Shown: positions 10,601 to 20,885 of the stretch, piece after piece
How positions within the stretch are numbered: the stretch's first letter is position 1
How the letters are laid out: each line of letters starts with the position of its first letter
Assembly: GCA_024699855.1 (NCBI GenBank)
Contig: JAMPIQ010000002.1
Location: 7,254,001 to 7,318,000 of the forward strand
Reading direction: 5' to 3'
DNA from: Aphelenchoides besseyi
Taxonomy: Eukaryota > Nematoda > Chromadorea > Rhabditida > Aphelenchoididae
DNA length: 64,000 nt
Position numbers and translations under genes: made by a program
The notes under the pieces: model-generated
Database searches by the model: none
Told to the model about the DNA's origin: nothing
What the model saw: the letters and a program-made list of their open reading frames with translations, nothing else

Positions 10601-12111
10601 AAATCGAAAACAAAATCAATCAAATTTTTCAAGTTGAAAATGAGAAAAAACGTAAAATCGAAAAGCAGAAGTTGGCGAAAGTGGTAAGAAGCCGTTGGAT
10701 TCTCATCCTATCGTTTCAGCTTCCTCTCGACTATGGCGGCTTTTCCTACAAACGAATGGCTGAGTACAGTCAATTGAACGAGATCAATAAACTTCAAACC
10801 CGTATCGACGAGTATGTTGATCCCGAATACGCGAAGAAGAATGCAGAGCGAATCGAAAGATCGAAGGTTGAGAATGTGAAACCAAAGGAAAAAGAGGTAC
10901 TACGAACATTTGACGGCGAAATAGTCGAATTCAACGAGGACGAAAGGATTTTAGAAGTGAGTTATTGGCACAAATATTTTTATTGATTTCATAGGATCTT
11001 CCACCACTGGATCATGCAGAACCGCTGTGGCACGAAGTGATACGTTACGACAATCCGTTACCGATAGTAAGTTCAAAATTACGACACGCTCATAGAAGAT
11101 TGTAGAAACTACCACAACCGAGTCAAAAATTGTATCAAAAAGGATTGGAGCTATTCAATGTCAACGAGATTTTTGATCTTAAACGTCAATGTGCTCACGC
11201 CAATTTGCCAGCTCTAATTGAACCAGTTTCAACATACGTCTCCATTAGGTTAGCAATTTAAATGGAAACATAAACAACACTCCTATGTTAGTGCAAAGGG
11301 ATTCAATATCTCCTCAGTGATCGACTTGAAATCGCCATTACCTGCAAACATCAACATGAATTCCGTTCCTATTTGTCCTGAAAGCTCGAATTCTATTCCG
11401 ATCTTTGATCACATGGCTGCCTATAAGTATCGCGATCAGTTCACTTGGTATCAACCAGAAAAAGGCCTACGAGACGTGAGGATTGGACTTTTTGTCATTT
11501 CATGAGATCTTATAGGCCTTGTTAAGTCTTGGAAATCCGCAAGATACGGTTGATACGATTGGAGTTCGTTTGAGTGAAGCGATAAAACGATTTAGAAAGT
11601 CAAAAGGTTTGTGATCATTTGAAATTTTATCGATTATTATTTAGATGATGTTGAATTGCATTGGGCAATTTCAGCCATTGCTGCGTTGTATTTTCGAGTA
11701 AAAGGTGATGCTATAAATGCCGTGATGTGTCTTCGTCACTCACTTGCTAATGCGCCAAATGATATGAAGGTACCGACATTGTTTCTCGAGTGTACGAAAC
11801 ATGAAAACTTTTAGGAAATTGCTGCGATTAGTCTTGCTAACGTTTATCATCAGGCCGGTTTTCTAAACAGCGCGTTGTTATCCGCTGATTATGCACTGCG
11901 TGCATCTAACGAGACAATCGTGGCTGTTCATTTCACGTTAGCCAACATTTACACTTCGTTGGTACGTTTAGCGCGAAAACAAGTGTTTCTGATCATATTT
12001 CAGAACAATTATGAACTGGCAAATAGATTTTACTATTCTACTATAGCCTTACAATCGAACTTTCAAGCGGCAAAAGATCGAATAACCGCATTGCATTGTT
12101 TGTTTGGATGA
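7700..12111 (+). CDS. TTC17: Tetratricopeptide repeat protein 17
   Basis: Nineteen exons splice to 1226 residues (human TTC17 is 1141). Exons: 7700-7918, 7962-8032, 8073-8280, 8322-8542, 8590-8916, 8956-9193, 9234-9638, 9679-9831, 9872-10261, 10302-10481, 10522-10683, 10720-10956, 10995-11066, 11106-11248, 11292-11475, 11516-11606, 11645-11769, 11815-11961, 12004-12111. Signal peptide MKRVFVLLFVVFNSITLLVS, then RQPHSLDDLLQREEW matching the TTC17 N-terminus. A first TPR block (WGPHFVLAGVRAYTGDYDGA) runs into a charged coiled coil (LNRLKDEQEKLEKELSEL). A C-terminal TPR block follows (AVMCLRHSLANAP, ISLANVYHQAGFLNSALL, FTLANIYTSLNNYELANRF). Vertebrate TTC17 is linked to actin and cilia formation; role here unknown. 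Architecture and local motifs agree, but repeats alone could mislead. Confidence 0.8.
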
Positions 12112-12200
12112 TTTCTACTTAATTCACAATTACAATCCTTCTACTCGGGTCTATTTCACTTTATTGTTTTCGAGATTACGGTTATTGTTTTGTTGTGTTT

Positions 12201-12206
12201 AATAAA
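12201..12206 (+). promoter_or_regulatory. Polyadenylation signal AATAAA of TTC17
   Basis: AATAAA about 90 nt after the TTC17 stop and about 110 nt before the CATTTCTAG acceptor at 12315-12316 that precedes the P5C reductase start by 13 nt. Confidence 0.5.
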
Positions 12207-12314
12207 TGTAGATAAACTGGTTTTGATGTTTTGTTTATCTTCTGACTCATTAGTTTTGGTTCACATTTACTATCGTATGGTCAAAGATGATATTTATGGT
12301 TATAATTCATTTCT

Positions 12315-12316
12315 AG
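12315..12316 (+). promoter_or_regulatory. Putative trans-splice acceptor before P5C reductase ATG
   Basis: CATTTCTAG ends 13 nt before the ATG at 12330. It supports that ATG and suggests spliced-leader addition to the third gene of this cluster. Confidence 0.5.
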
Positions 12317-12329
12317 TTGCTGCTGAAAA

Positions 12330-13587
12330 ATGGCTTCTCATCATCATCATTCGAGTAGGTTCTTACCAACAAGTTCTGTTTTAAGTTTGTTTAAGGCATC
12401 GGAATTAAGTTCCTCGAGAAGTTTAATCACTATTGTAAAGGTGTTCAATTGCCGCGTGAACTGATTGTGATCGGTGCTGGAAATATGGCTGGTTGTATGG
12501 TTTCAACATTTGTTGAAAAAGGTAGATCACAGCGTACAAAAGAGGGCTTAAACATTTTTAGGTTGTTTTGCAAAAGACGAAGTGATTTTGGTCACAAAAT
12601 CGGAAGAATCAGCAGAAATTTGGCGAGCAGCTGGCTACCTACGCTCTTGTTCGTTGGACACGTTTATTGAAAGTCGAAATGGTAATTGTTTGCCTTTTAG
12701 CTTGCTAACTAGACGTTTCAGCGCTTGAATCTGCTCATCGAATTTTGCTTTTGGCCGTCAAACCCCAAATTCGTCACGAGCTGTACGTTAAACTTCGAAT
12801 GAGCGGCTACGTTTTAAAGGCCGAAATCGTGTGCTCTATTTTGGCTGGAGTTACACACGAAATGTTAACAAAAGAAGTAGGCGTTATTAATCGATTGACA
12901 TATTTTATTCAGACATAACATTAGATTGAAGGCATTTTCATTGGACCTCTCATACGCTTAACTCCAAATGTTCCTTCAGCTGTTGGATCGGGTGTAACGT
13001 TGTTATATGGTCCAAATGAAAACGCGGTAATAAGTGTTCTAAAATTAGTCTAATTAAAAACTGGGGCTGTTTAGAATGATGTGGCAACACAATTGTTACG
13101 TTCTACGGGAGAAGTGATTCCAATCAGTGAGAAGTACTTTAACTGTGCTTCTGCCATCACAGGATCTGGGCCTGCATTTGTAATCAATCGTTTTACATCA
13201 ATCAGTGATACTGATTTGCAGGCGTTTTTGATGATTGATGCCTTGGCAGATGGAGCTGTCCTCAATGGTATACCTCGTGAAACGGCAACTCGGATGGCAG
13301 CTTTAATGTTGCGCGGTGCAAGTGACTTGATTTTACAAAGTGGAAAGCATCCCGGACAATTGAAGGATCAAGTCTGCAGTCCAGGTGAGAAATATGAATG
13401 CAATAGTAACTAACCATAACTTCATCGGCAGGCGGAACAACTATTGTGGGAATACGAGAGCTGGAGAAGAACGGTTCTTAGCTAACTGCTTAGGTAGTCG
13501 TATAGAATATTTTCAGGGGTTCGATCGGGTTTAATCGAAGCTGTGAATGAAACGACTCGCAGAGCCAATCACCTTTCGGGATCGTAA
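12330..13587 (+). CDS. PYCR: Pyrroline-5-carboxylate reductase
   Basis: Reduces 1-pyrroline-5-carboxylate to proline with NAD(P)H. Exons 12330-12354, 12441-12521, 12562-12681, 12722-12876, 12925-13026, 13075-13179, 13222-13384, 13432-13473, 13517-13587; 287 residues, normal for the family. Rossmann motif IVIGAGNMAGCMV at the N-terminus. The dimerisation domain carries ITGSGPAF, then the P5CR signature DALADGAVLNGIPRETA, LKDQVCSPGGTT and a C-terminal helix VRSGLIEAVNETT. The 25-nt first exon (MASHHHHS) is inferred: it gives the only nearby in-frame ATG, has a GT donor and follows an acceptor. The last donor (GTTCTT, 13474) is weak but frame-preserving. Third gene in the COQ6-TTC17-P5CR series. 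Confidence 0.92.
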
Positions 13588-13851
13588 ATCGATTTTTTGT
13601 AAGATTCTTAGGGCGAAGTTGGTTTTCAATGTTTGTAATGTGAAATTCGAAATTCTAAAGCTGTGTTGTACTTTTACTATTCAATAGAATCTTCGATATT
13701 GAACAATAAACAAAGAGGCATCATAACTTCTTGTTGACGACACTGAATCCATACAGAACAATTTGTAAGAAGGTCACACAATAAGCAAGTTTGAACTGAG
13801 AAAAATGTAGAAATATCGCTGAGGGTTCCAGAACAAGTTTAGTAGACGACA

Positions 13852-16224
13852 TCAGGTCGCTTCGCCGTCAAAATCGCCGTTGCTATCGATCGGATTTGTT
13901 GTTGTCAATGTGCTCAGAATGCTTTCGGGTTGCCGTCGATTGTATAATTTTGATTGGCAAACACAGTCTTCAGTTTCTTCTGTAAATGCCAACAGATCGT
14001 TATTGCAATGATGGTAGTAAGCTTGAAGATCTTCGACGCGTTTTTCAATTTCACATCCCAAATCTTTCAGACAACGATCACAGCCAATTAGCTTCCTGTA
14101 ATTAAGATTGTAGATTATAAAAGTAAAAATAACTCACTGGCATGGATTTGCAGTTATTCGAACACGACCTTGTTCTCGTTGTCTGCTACAACGCGGACAT
14201 TTCTCAACATCGACATGGAAGTGATCCTTCTGATGAATCGTGTAAAAAGCATTTGCAGTTTGTCGATAACAAGCTCGTAACTTCATAGCCAACAGATCGG
14301 CCAACAACTTTTCAGTGATCATCTGTCGATGTTTTTCCAGTGAAACGAGTGGTAAACGAGCGGCCACGTTAACACAAGCATCCTGAACTCCACGATCAAA
14401 ACGATGTTTCAAGACCCAATTTAACCAACAAAGAGCAGTCATCGGCGGTTTTCGATTGACCTGAAGTAGAGTTAATAAGTGAAAAAGGCTTATAGATTTA
14501 CATTTTCACGTATAAACTTTGCACAACGAACTTCAAGACCTTTGGCTGCAAATCGTTTTGATAGTCGCATGCATGTTTCGAGCATTTCATCTAAATTGAA
14601 TTTTCCTTCTCTTCTTACCACCCAAATTTACCAGAAAGATCACGTAATACGGGGGCTGGTACGGTACATTCAAGAAACCACTGAAATTGAGCACTCTGAG
14701 GTGGATGTCTTAGACTTGAAACAACAATCGTATACTCGTTAACGGATAGTTGTTTCACGCCATTTTGTGGAAGAGCGTGATTGTTGAGGAAAAGTGTGCG
14801 AAAGAACTCGCTCACGTGTGATAACTGATGTTTACAAACCAAAAAACGAGAATCCTATGAAAACGGTAAAAACAAGCTGGTCATTCTACTCACATCAACA
14901 ATAATTGCAGCTGAACAGCCCTCGAGTTTACACTGCGAATAAGTGTAATCAAAAGTGTGTCGAACTGTTTGGCTTCCAATCGACGGCTTCTTGGGCGATC
15001 GAGAACGTGGTCGATGTTCTACAATAATGTACATTTATCTTGTTGACTTGCATCATCATCACTCACCATTACGAATTTCACGTGGCGACTTCTGCGGACT
15101 TTCGGATCGAAGTCGTTGTGGAAGCGTAAGTCGAGATCCGAAATCAATTTGATCAGGATACTCAAGATCTTGGTTTATAGCTAAACGCGAGTTCGAATGA
15201 TGATATCCGTTCATGCTTTCGACTCGAGACAACGGATTCAACGTATTCATTTGACTGTTTGCATTAACATACTAAAATATCCTTCAAGTTCAATGAAACC
15301 AATTAATTTACACACTTCAGTTGAACTCGTGTTGGCACTCAAAGGCGGTAAAAGAGATTGATGATGTGGAGCCCAACCGTTGGGAGAAAGTGTGGAGTTC
15401 AACTCATGAAGACCAACATTTTGCCATGTGCTATAGGCGCTAATAGATTGGGGATGAAAACGCTGAAAGTAGACGAATAGAAAACAATAATTCGATTATT
15501 TTGCTGTTCAAAAAGTGGAAGAGCAACTAACAGAAAAATCCTCCGGTGACACTTCAGCGGCCAAAAAACAAAGATGCAGGTCGAAGGCGAAGAAATGAGT
15601 GATTGGGTGAGAAAAACAGACTCGAGACTTTTTGGTCAAATGACGTCGAAATTCTAATTGAACATACGATGATCGGAGCATTCGATCTTCGTAATCGACT
15701 TCAGAGGTTTAAAAGAAAACAAAAGGTTTTAAACGGTTCGCATTCGTCCGAGCAGCTTATGAAACAAGCAATTGGAAAGGTTTGAAAACTTGAATAAGAT
15801 TATTTTTCTTAGTTTCAATTAGAAATTCGGGAAACCAATTGGTTATCTCGGACGACTTCACAGATTGTTTGTTTAGTCGGCTTGATTGTCTCGTTCATTC
15901 ATTTAACGGGAACATCAATTTTATGAATTAGACGGTTAGTTCCGAAGAATATAGTAACGTTAAAGTCGTTGATGTTGAACAACAACTAAACGTTCCTTTG
16001 CACTTTACCTCAACGTTCTCGTCGACGTACTGAGTTTTGATTTGTGGCGGCAATCTCTGTTGTGTAGATGAGTGAACAGGATTGTGGTCGTGATGAGTCC
16101 AATGAGTCTCGTAGCCGTTCATAGGATAGTGGGCGAAATGCGAATGAGTCGGACGTTTTACTGGAGATTTGGAACGTGATTTCGATCGGGCCTTTTCGGC
16201 GAATCGCCTAAGAAAATTAGCCAT
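13852..16224 (-). CDS. BTB/POZ-like domain protein with basic N-terminus and Cys-rich C-terminus
   Basis: Eight exons (16224-16009, 15462-15316, 15271-15067, 15018-14894, 14854-14632, 14590-14502, 14460-14138, 14095-13852) splice in frame to 523 residues. Residues 1-30 are basic and serine-rich (MANFLRRFAEKARSKSRSKS). About 30-230 is low complexity (His, Asn, Ser, Pro). About 235-350 resembles a BTB fold: DYTYSQCKLEGCSAAIIVD, FLVCKHQLSHVSEFFRTLF, then a helix with CMRLSKRFAAKGLEVRCAKF like the BTB end (A..F....L...C..F). A BACK-like helical part follows, then paired cysteines (VEKCPRCSRQ, IGCDRCLKDLGC) that could bind zinc. BTB proteins often act as CUL3 adaptors; that role is inference. Convergent with P5C reductase. 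I do not recognise an orthologue. Confidence 0.72.
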
Positions 16225-17370
16225 GGAGCTGAAGCGAATTGTCACTTGCTTCCAATAGCTATTTCACTGAAACAAACAATTAGGAAGCAAACGCTATGGA
16301 ACGATTTGCATGACAGTGAAAGCAACTGCACTAAACGATGCAACGAAGATCAATTTCCAACATTTGAGAGAAACTGGAAGCAAACGCGAACAAAATTAAT
16401 GATTAGCGAACGATATTGAGGCCCAGCAATTAATAAAAGTAACGAAAGACACCGTCACGTTGATTGGAATGCTCGTGCACTCGTTTGTCGGAATGCAGAT
16501 ACCAATAAACAATCCAGTGGAACTGTGGAAGCTCGTTCGGGATCTCAAACGCTCGACGATTTTAAGTGAAACGCAATCTGACCGGCTAATTTGTTTCGAA
16601 GATTGTTGTTCAAATTTTAAAGTGAAATTCGGCCGAACAAACGCGGTTGTGTCGTTTTTGCCATTGTCGACTCTCGTCGTCATCAATCGCGACAAGATCC
16701 ACGAACAAGAACGACAATCAAACTGAAAAAATTCGGCGAAATTCGTGGATTTGTGGCGCCGTTTTTTCAAGCGGACTTTTTTTTGTTTCCCGGACATCGC
16801 TCTCTGCAATCACGGCCGAGTGAAGAGCCCGAGAACGATCGGACTTCTGCCGAATGGTCTTACCTTGGACAGAAAGAGCAATTCAAGCACAGTAATGTCT
16901 TCATGGAACTGTTTTTGGAAAGCACAAATTAAGACATTTCAATTCCCGATTTACATCATCTGTTTGCTTCGATGTTATAATTGACAATGAGTATAGGAAC
17001 ACTTGTGTTACTGAAGGAGAATTGCGATCAGATGCCAACGAATCGATAATCTCAATCTGTTCACTCGCGTTCAACAGAATTAGGATCTCAACGGCCGTTG
17101 TTTTTTATTACAACGATTTCCGTCTTCGACTTCTTGGTCGCTGCAGACGACCGACAACCGGGCCGCTGGTGAACCTTCCTCGTGACTCCTAGCCACCACC
17201 CAACATACGACGACGCAGTTCGCTTTGCACATTCGCTTTTGAATGCCAATCGTCGGTGTTTTCGTTTTTCCTTCAGTTCGCTCGGGCGTCTTTTCGCTGT
17301 CGAAACGCGAATCGACACGTCCACTCGAATGTTGTGGTCATAACGAAGCGTTTTCAGATTCGCGCTCGAA
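16225..17370. other. Divergent intergenic region, no gene supported
   Basis: 1.15 kb between the BTB gene (-) and ribosomal protein SA (+). An 88-codon ORF at 16460-16726 (+) and a 137-codon ORF at 16396-16809 (-) overlap each other and resemble no family I know; I treat both as chance. The last 20 bp before RPSA contain GTTTTCAG, a likely leader acceptor. Confidence 0.5.
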
Positions 17371-18453
17371 ATGTCTGGAGGTCACGAGAAGTTGAAATTG
17401 AAAGAGGGCGACGCGTTCAAGTTCCTGGTCTGTGATGCGCATCTCGGCACCGGCACCACCGACTTCCAATCCGCGCAGTACGTCTTCAAACGCCGCGATG
17501 ACGGTGAGTGACGGGAAGCGGGACCTTCGAGCCGCTGCTTTCAGGCACTCATCTGATCGACATCGGGAAGTCGTGGGAAAAACTGTTGTTGGCTGCGCGT
17601 GCGATCGCCGCCATCGAGAATCCGGCGGACGTTTGCGTCGTTTCGGCGCGGCCGTTCGCGCAGCGTGCGCTTCTCAAATTCGCCGCGCACACGGGCGCCA
17701 CCGCGATTGTTGGACGCTTCGTTCCCGGATCATTCACCAATCAAATTCAAAAGCGCAACTTCAAGGAGCCGCGTTTGATCATCGTCTCCGATCCACGCGC
17801 CGACCATCAAGCCATCAACGAAGCTTCTTACGTGAATGTGCCGGTCATCGCGTTCACCAACTCCGATTCGCCGTTGAAGTACGTCGACATCGCCATTCCG
17901 GCCAACAACAAGGTGAGTGCAACGCCTACTCACGAAGCGAACGATCCACTTTAGGGCATCGAAGCGGTCGGTTTGATGTGGTGGTTCTTGTCGCGTGAAA
18001 TTCTGCGTCTTCGCAATCGTATCACCGTCGATGAAGCAGAGTCGTTCTTCGAGTTGGACGGCAAGAAGATTATGCCCGATCTTTATTTCTATCGTGATCC
18101 AGAAGAGGAGAAGAAGCGCGAAGAATTGGAAGCCGCGGGAAAGGTCGAAGCCCAGCATCCGGTCGAAATTGCTCCACCCGAAGACGTGAGTTCCAGTTCT
18201 GGTTTGAGGTCACTGATCGAACTGCTTTCAGTGGAATGCGGCGCCCATTGAATCGTACCAACAAATGGAGTTCCAACCGCAAGTGATCGACGACTGGGCA
18301 GCCGCGTCGGAAGACGTGAGTCGAAATGCTCAGCCGATGATGGGCAACTTCCAATCGTTCCCAAACACTTCGATCCAACAACCGGCCAACGTCGCCAACA
18401 GCGGCTACTACTTGCCGCCAAGTCAACAGAACGCCGACGTGGATGATTGGTAA
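17371..18453 (+). CDS. RPSA: 40S ribosomal protein SA (uS2)
   Basis: Small-subunit ribosomal protein uS2/SA, needed for late 40S maturation in the cytoplasm. Exons 17371-17503, 17545-17912, 17955-18185 and 18232-18453; 317 residues (human 295). The core is intact: [115 protein letters not shown]. The C-terminal tail keeps only scattered Trp-containing acidic motifs (WNAAP, DDWAAA, final VDDW) and adds a Gln/Asn/Pro-rich insert, unlike the repeated tail of vertebrates. The gene is clearly GC-richer than its surroundings with C/G-ending codons, as expected for strong expression. TTTTCAG ends 13 nt before the ATG, a probable trans-splice site. Confidence 0.96.
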
Positions 18454-19334
18454 TCGAATCGGTTTGTTGTTGTTAATAAAGTTATTGTTATTGTTCGCTG
18501 TTGCAAAGTTAACATCTTTATTTTGCGAATTATTCGCCTTGAGTCGTGGATTCAAAGTCTTCGATTTCATTGCTACTGGTGGTATCATCCAACGCTCCGA
18601 CGGAATGTCGAAAAAGGATCTCTATCACATGTAAAAACGCCAATGTTGCTGTTCGTGAGAGCATCGAGGATAAACGTAAGAGTTGGTTTTTGGTTTACAG
18701 ATTATGCGAACTCCTTTGTAAAGCGGCTTAACAGGTTGCGATCATATTTGAGGCGGTCAACTCAATCTAAGACCCTGTTCTGTATTTCGGTTGAGAAGGT
18801 CACGCTTTACTCTAACAACAATCAAGATTCCTGACATCAATAAACGTTTTAAAACTTACTGTAAGAAAACAAGAAGCACTAGGTGTCCCAAAGAACTTTA
18901 CTCGTATTAAACGCACATGTTGCGAACAGATTATTTTACAGGAAAATCAAAAAAGCTTTAGGTTGAGAATCCGCTTAATCAATCACTCGTCGACCAACGA
19001 AGTGACAAATTGCGGGTAACTGAGCATAAGACATTTACGTTGGGAGATGAGTTTGGCCGTTGACTTACTTCAACGACTTCGCTCATTGATGACGGAAGAC
19101 ATTGCTACAACGGTAATAAGAAGTGTAGCATAAAGAAGTTGAATTAACATTTTGATTTGGTTGTGGAGTTACGGTTTCTTATTTAATGCCCACATAATAA
19201 ATCAGCTTCTTATTACAATGCGCGGGTTAACAGTTTGTTTTCCGTTGTGATTAGTTAACATGCAACCAGTCACAAACTATTAATAATTTAATGTTCAGAA
19301 CTAATCGAATGATCGTCTTGTTTGTATAAAACAG
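18454..19334. other. Intergenic, no gene seen
   Basis: About 880 bp between RPSA and the mariner-like element. It contains only short unrelated ORFs. TAATAAAG about 20 nt after the RPSA stop is its likely poly(A) signal. Confidence 0.5.
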
Positions 19335-19336
19335 TA

Positions 19337-19544
19337 CAGGGTGTCCAGCACAACCGGAAGATTTTGAACGCTTATTTCTCGGCGATTTCTGAACCAGTTT
19401 TTAGCGGTTGTTTGTTGTTGTAAATAAGACTGGGCATTTTTGTTTGGCGTCGAGAAAAGTTGCAAAATTCTATCGGAATGGCTCGAAAACTACATCTTGG
19501 CCAAAGGATGCAGAATTTGACGAAATTTTCCAATGATGAGCGTT
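19337..19544 (+). repeat. Left terminal inverted repeat (208 bp)
   Basis: Begins directly after TA. Matches the reverse complement of 20179-20386 at every base I compared, diverging immediately inside (GCGTT then TTGG versus CGAA). Confidence 0.92.
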
Positions 19545-19576
19545 TTGGACGGTCATTTTTTTCAATCGTTTATCCG

Positions 19577-20245
19577 TTAGATCTCAACAGTTTTCCCGTT
19601 GTCTTCAATGAGTTTATGCATTTGTCGTTCAAAATTGTCCACTACTCGATCAATCAATTTTTGATCCAAATTTGCGAATTTCCGTTCAATTTGTGTTTCC
19701 AAGTCGTCCAAATTTTCTGGCTCCGCCCGATAGATGATTTGATCTTTGAGATAACCCCAAAGAAAGAAGTCACACGGGATTAAATCCGGGCTGTAAGGTG
19801 GCCACGAATATGTGGCAGCAGAATTGCCTTCTCCACGACCCATCCAACGCCCGAGAACTGATTGACTAGGGTTTTCACGAATCAAATGGAAAACTTCGGT
19901 TACCGTCTCTACTGTTCTTGAAAAAAACAGTCCAAGATGAAAGGATTGTCAAATCTCTCGTGTTCTCCATGACTCTTTTCAACGTTTCCTTGCTCCAAGA
20001 ACTTCTCAAGCCAAATCAGAAACCTTGCAGCGGCCGGAACAGGAGCACGAGCACTGAGGTTAAAGTGACTCGGAAAGCTTGCTGTACCGTAATCGCACTT
20101 CCTGGCTTTGCCTATTCAATCACACAAAACGCTTTCTGTTCATTTGACCAACCGATCCTTGCGCAATTGACCAATTCGAACGCTCATCATTGGAAAATTT
20201 CGTCAAATTCTGCATCCTTTGGCCAAGATGTAGTTTTCGAGCCAT
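19577..20245 (-). pseudogene. Transposase remnant (Tc1/mariner superfamily), frameshifted and deleted
   Basis: Minus strand from ATG 20245. MARKLHLGQRMQNLTKFSND leads into NWSNEQKAFCVIEYAKPGSA in another frame, then broken pieces of the linker (about 20040-19930) and a second helix-turn-helix piece TVTEVFHLIRENPSQSV. This is joined directly to SWPPYSPDLIPCDFFLWGYL and a charged C-terminus ending at 19577. The middle of the catalytic domain, with the first two acidic residues, is absent. Only the last DDE/D segment (SPDLIPCD) remains. Non-functional. Confidence 0.85.
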
Positions 20246-20386
20246 TCCGATAGAATTTTGCAACTTTTCTCGACGCCAAACAAAAATGCCCAGTCTTATT
20301 TACAACAACAAACAACCGCTAAAAACTGGTTCAGAAATCGCCGAGAAATAAGCGTTCAAAATCTTCCGGTTGTGCTGGACACCCTG
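20179..20386 (-). repeat. Right terminal inverted repeat (208 bp)
   Basis: Inverted copy of the left arm, followed by TA. It contains the transposase ATG (20243-20245, minus strand) and its first 20 or so codons, so this is the true 5' end of the element; the left arm is a copy of it. Confidence 0.92.
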
Positions 20387-20388
20387 TA

Positions 20389-20885
20389 CTTGATGAGAAG
20401 TTTATATAATTCGTTTCGATTGTTCTGACAAACAAATTTATCCACTTGTTCAAATGTTTTCTGCTGGTCTAAGACAATTCGTCACCGAAGAGAACACCAA
20501 ATTTTGGCCAACTAATCAATAAACATTACGTTACCTCCGGAAAAATCAATTTAAGATAATCAAAGCGTCATCTCTGACGGACACGCTTCTCTCGTGAACA
20601 CACACAAATTTAGCCTCAGTCTGAGCGTTGTTAGAAAATTTAAGTCATATGTTTGTTTCTCTTTACTACGTTCGAATCATTACCATCCAAAAACCACGTT
20701 ATTAGAAGTTACTCATGGGCTTTTAGCTTTTTGTCTTTGAATTACGTAACCAATTTTGTAAAGTCTCAAGAAATATCCAGATTTAAATAACTAAGCGCGC
20801 CGTGGAATTTGAAATGTTAGTGTTGGAAACTTAGAAATAATTTCGTATTTTCGGGTTATTTGATACTCTGTTCAATGAAGCTTCT
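20389..20885. other. Intergenic, no gene seen
   Basis: About 500 bp between the transposon and the PIAS gene. I see no ORF with family features and no clear TATA box. Confidence 0.45.

Larger units (their letters stand above)
19337..20386 (-). mobile_element. Internally deleted Tc1/mariner-like transposon with 208-bp perfect terminal inverted repeats
   Basis: A 1,050-bp element starting CAGGGTGTCC and ending GGACACCCTG, flanked on both sides by TA (19335-19336 and 20387-20388), the target duplication of the Tc1/mariner superfamily. The outer 208 bp on each side are inverted copies, identical base for base in my reading. The inside carries pieces of one transposase on the minus strand: the start MARKLHLGQRMQNL inside the right arm, a frameshifted helix-turn-helix region, and a C-terminal piece WPPYSPDLIPCDFFLWGYLK with part of the catalytic domain. 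About half the coding length is missing, so it cannot make active enzyme. Identical arms imply recent origin, recent mobilisation in trans, or ongoing gene conversion. Confidence 0.92.

Noticed and set aside
10570..10986. Stand-alone 138-residue coiled-coil gene inside the TTC17 region
   Set aside because: The frame joins exons on both sides through consensus splice sites; it is an internal part of TTC17.
16396..16809. 137-codon minus-strand ORF between the BTB gene and RPSA
   Set aside because: It overlaps an equally good ORF on the other strand, has no family match and probably lies in promoter or leader sequence.
17432..17998. A 188-codon open frame on the plus strand over ribosomal protein SA
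   Set aside because: It is a shadow frame of the GC-rich RPSA coding sequence; RPSA itself is certain and the shadow shows no family features.
19321..19330. TATAAAA-like sequence just left of the transposon as a promoter
   Set aside because: It lies outside the element, and no plus-strand gene follows within range; most likely chance.
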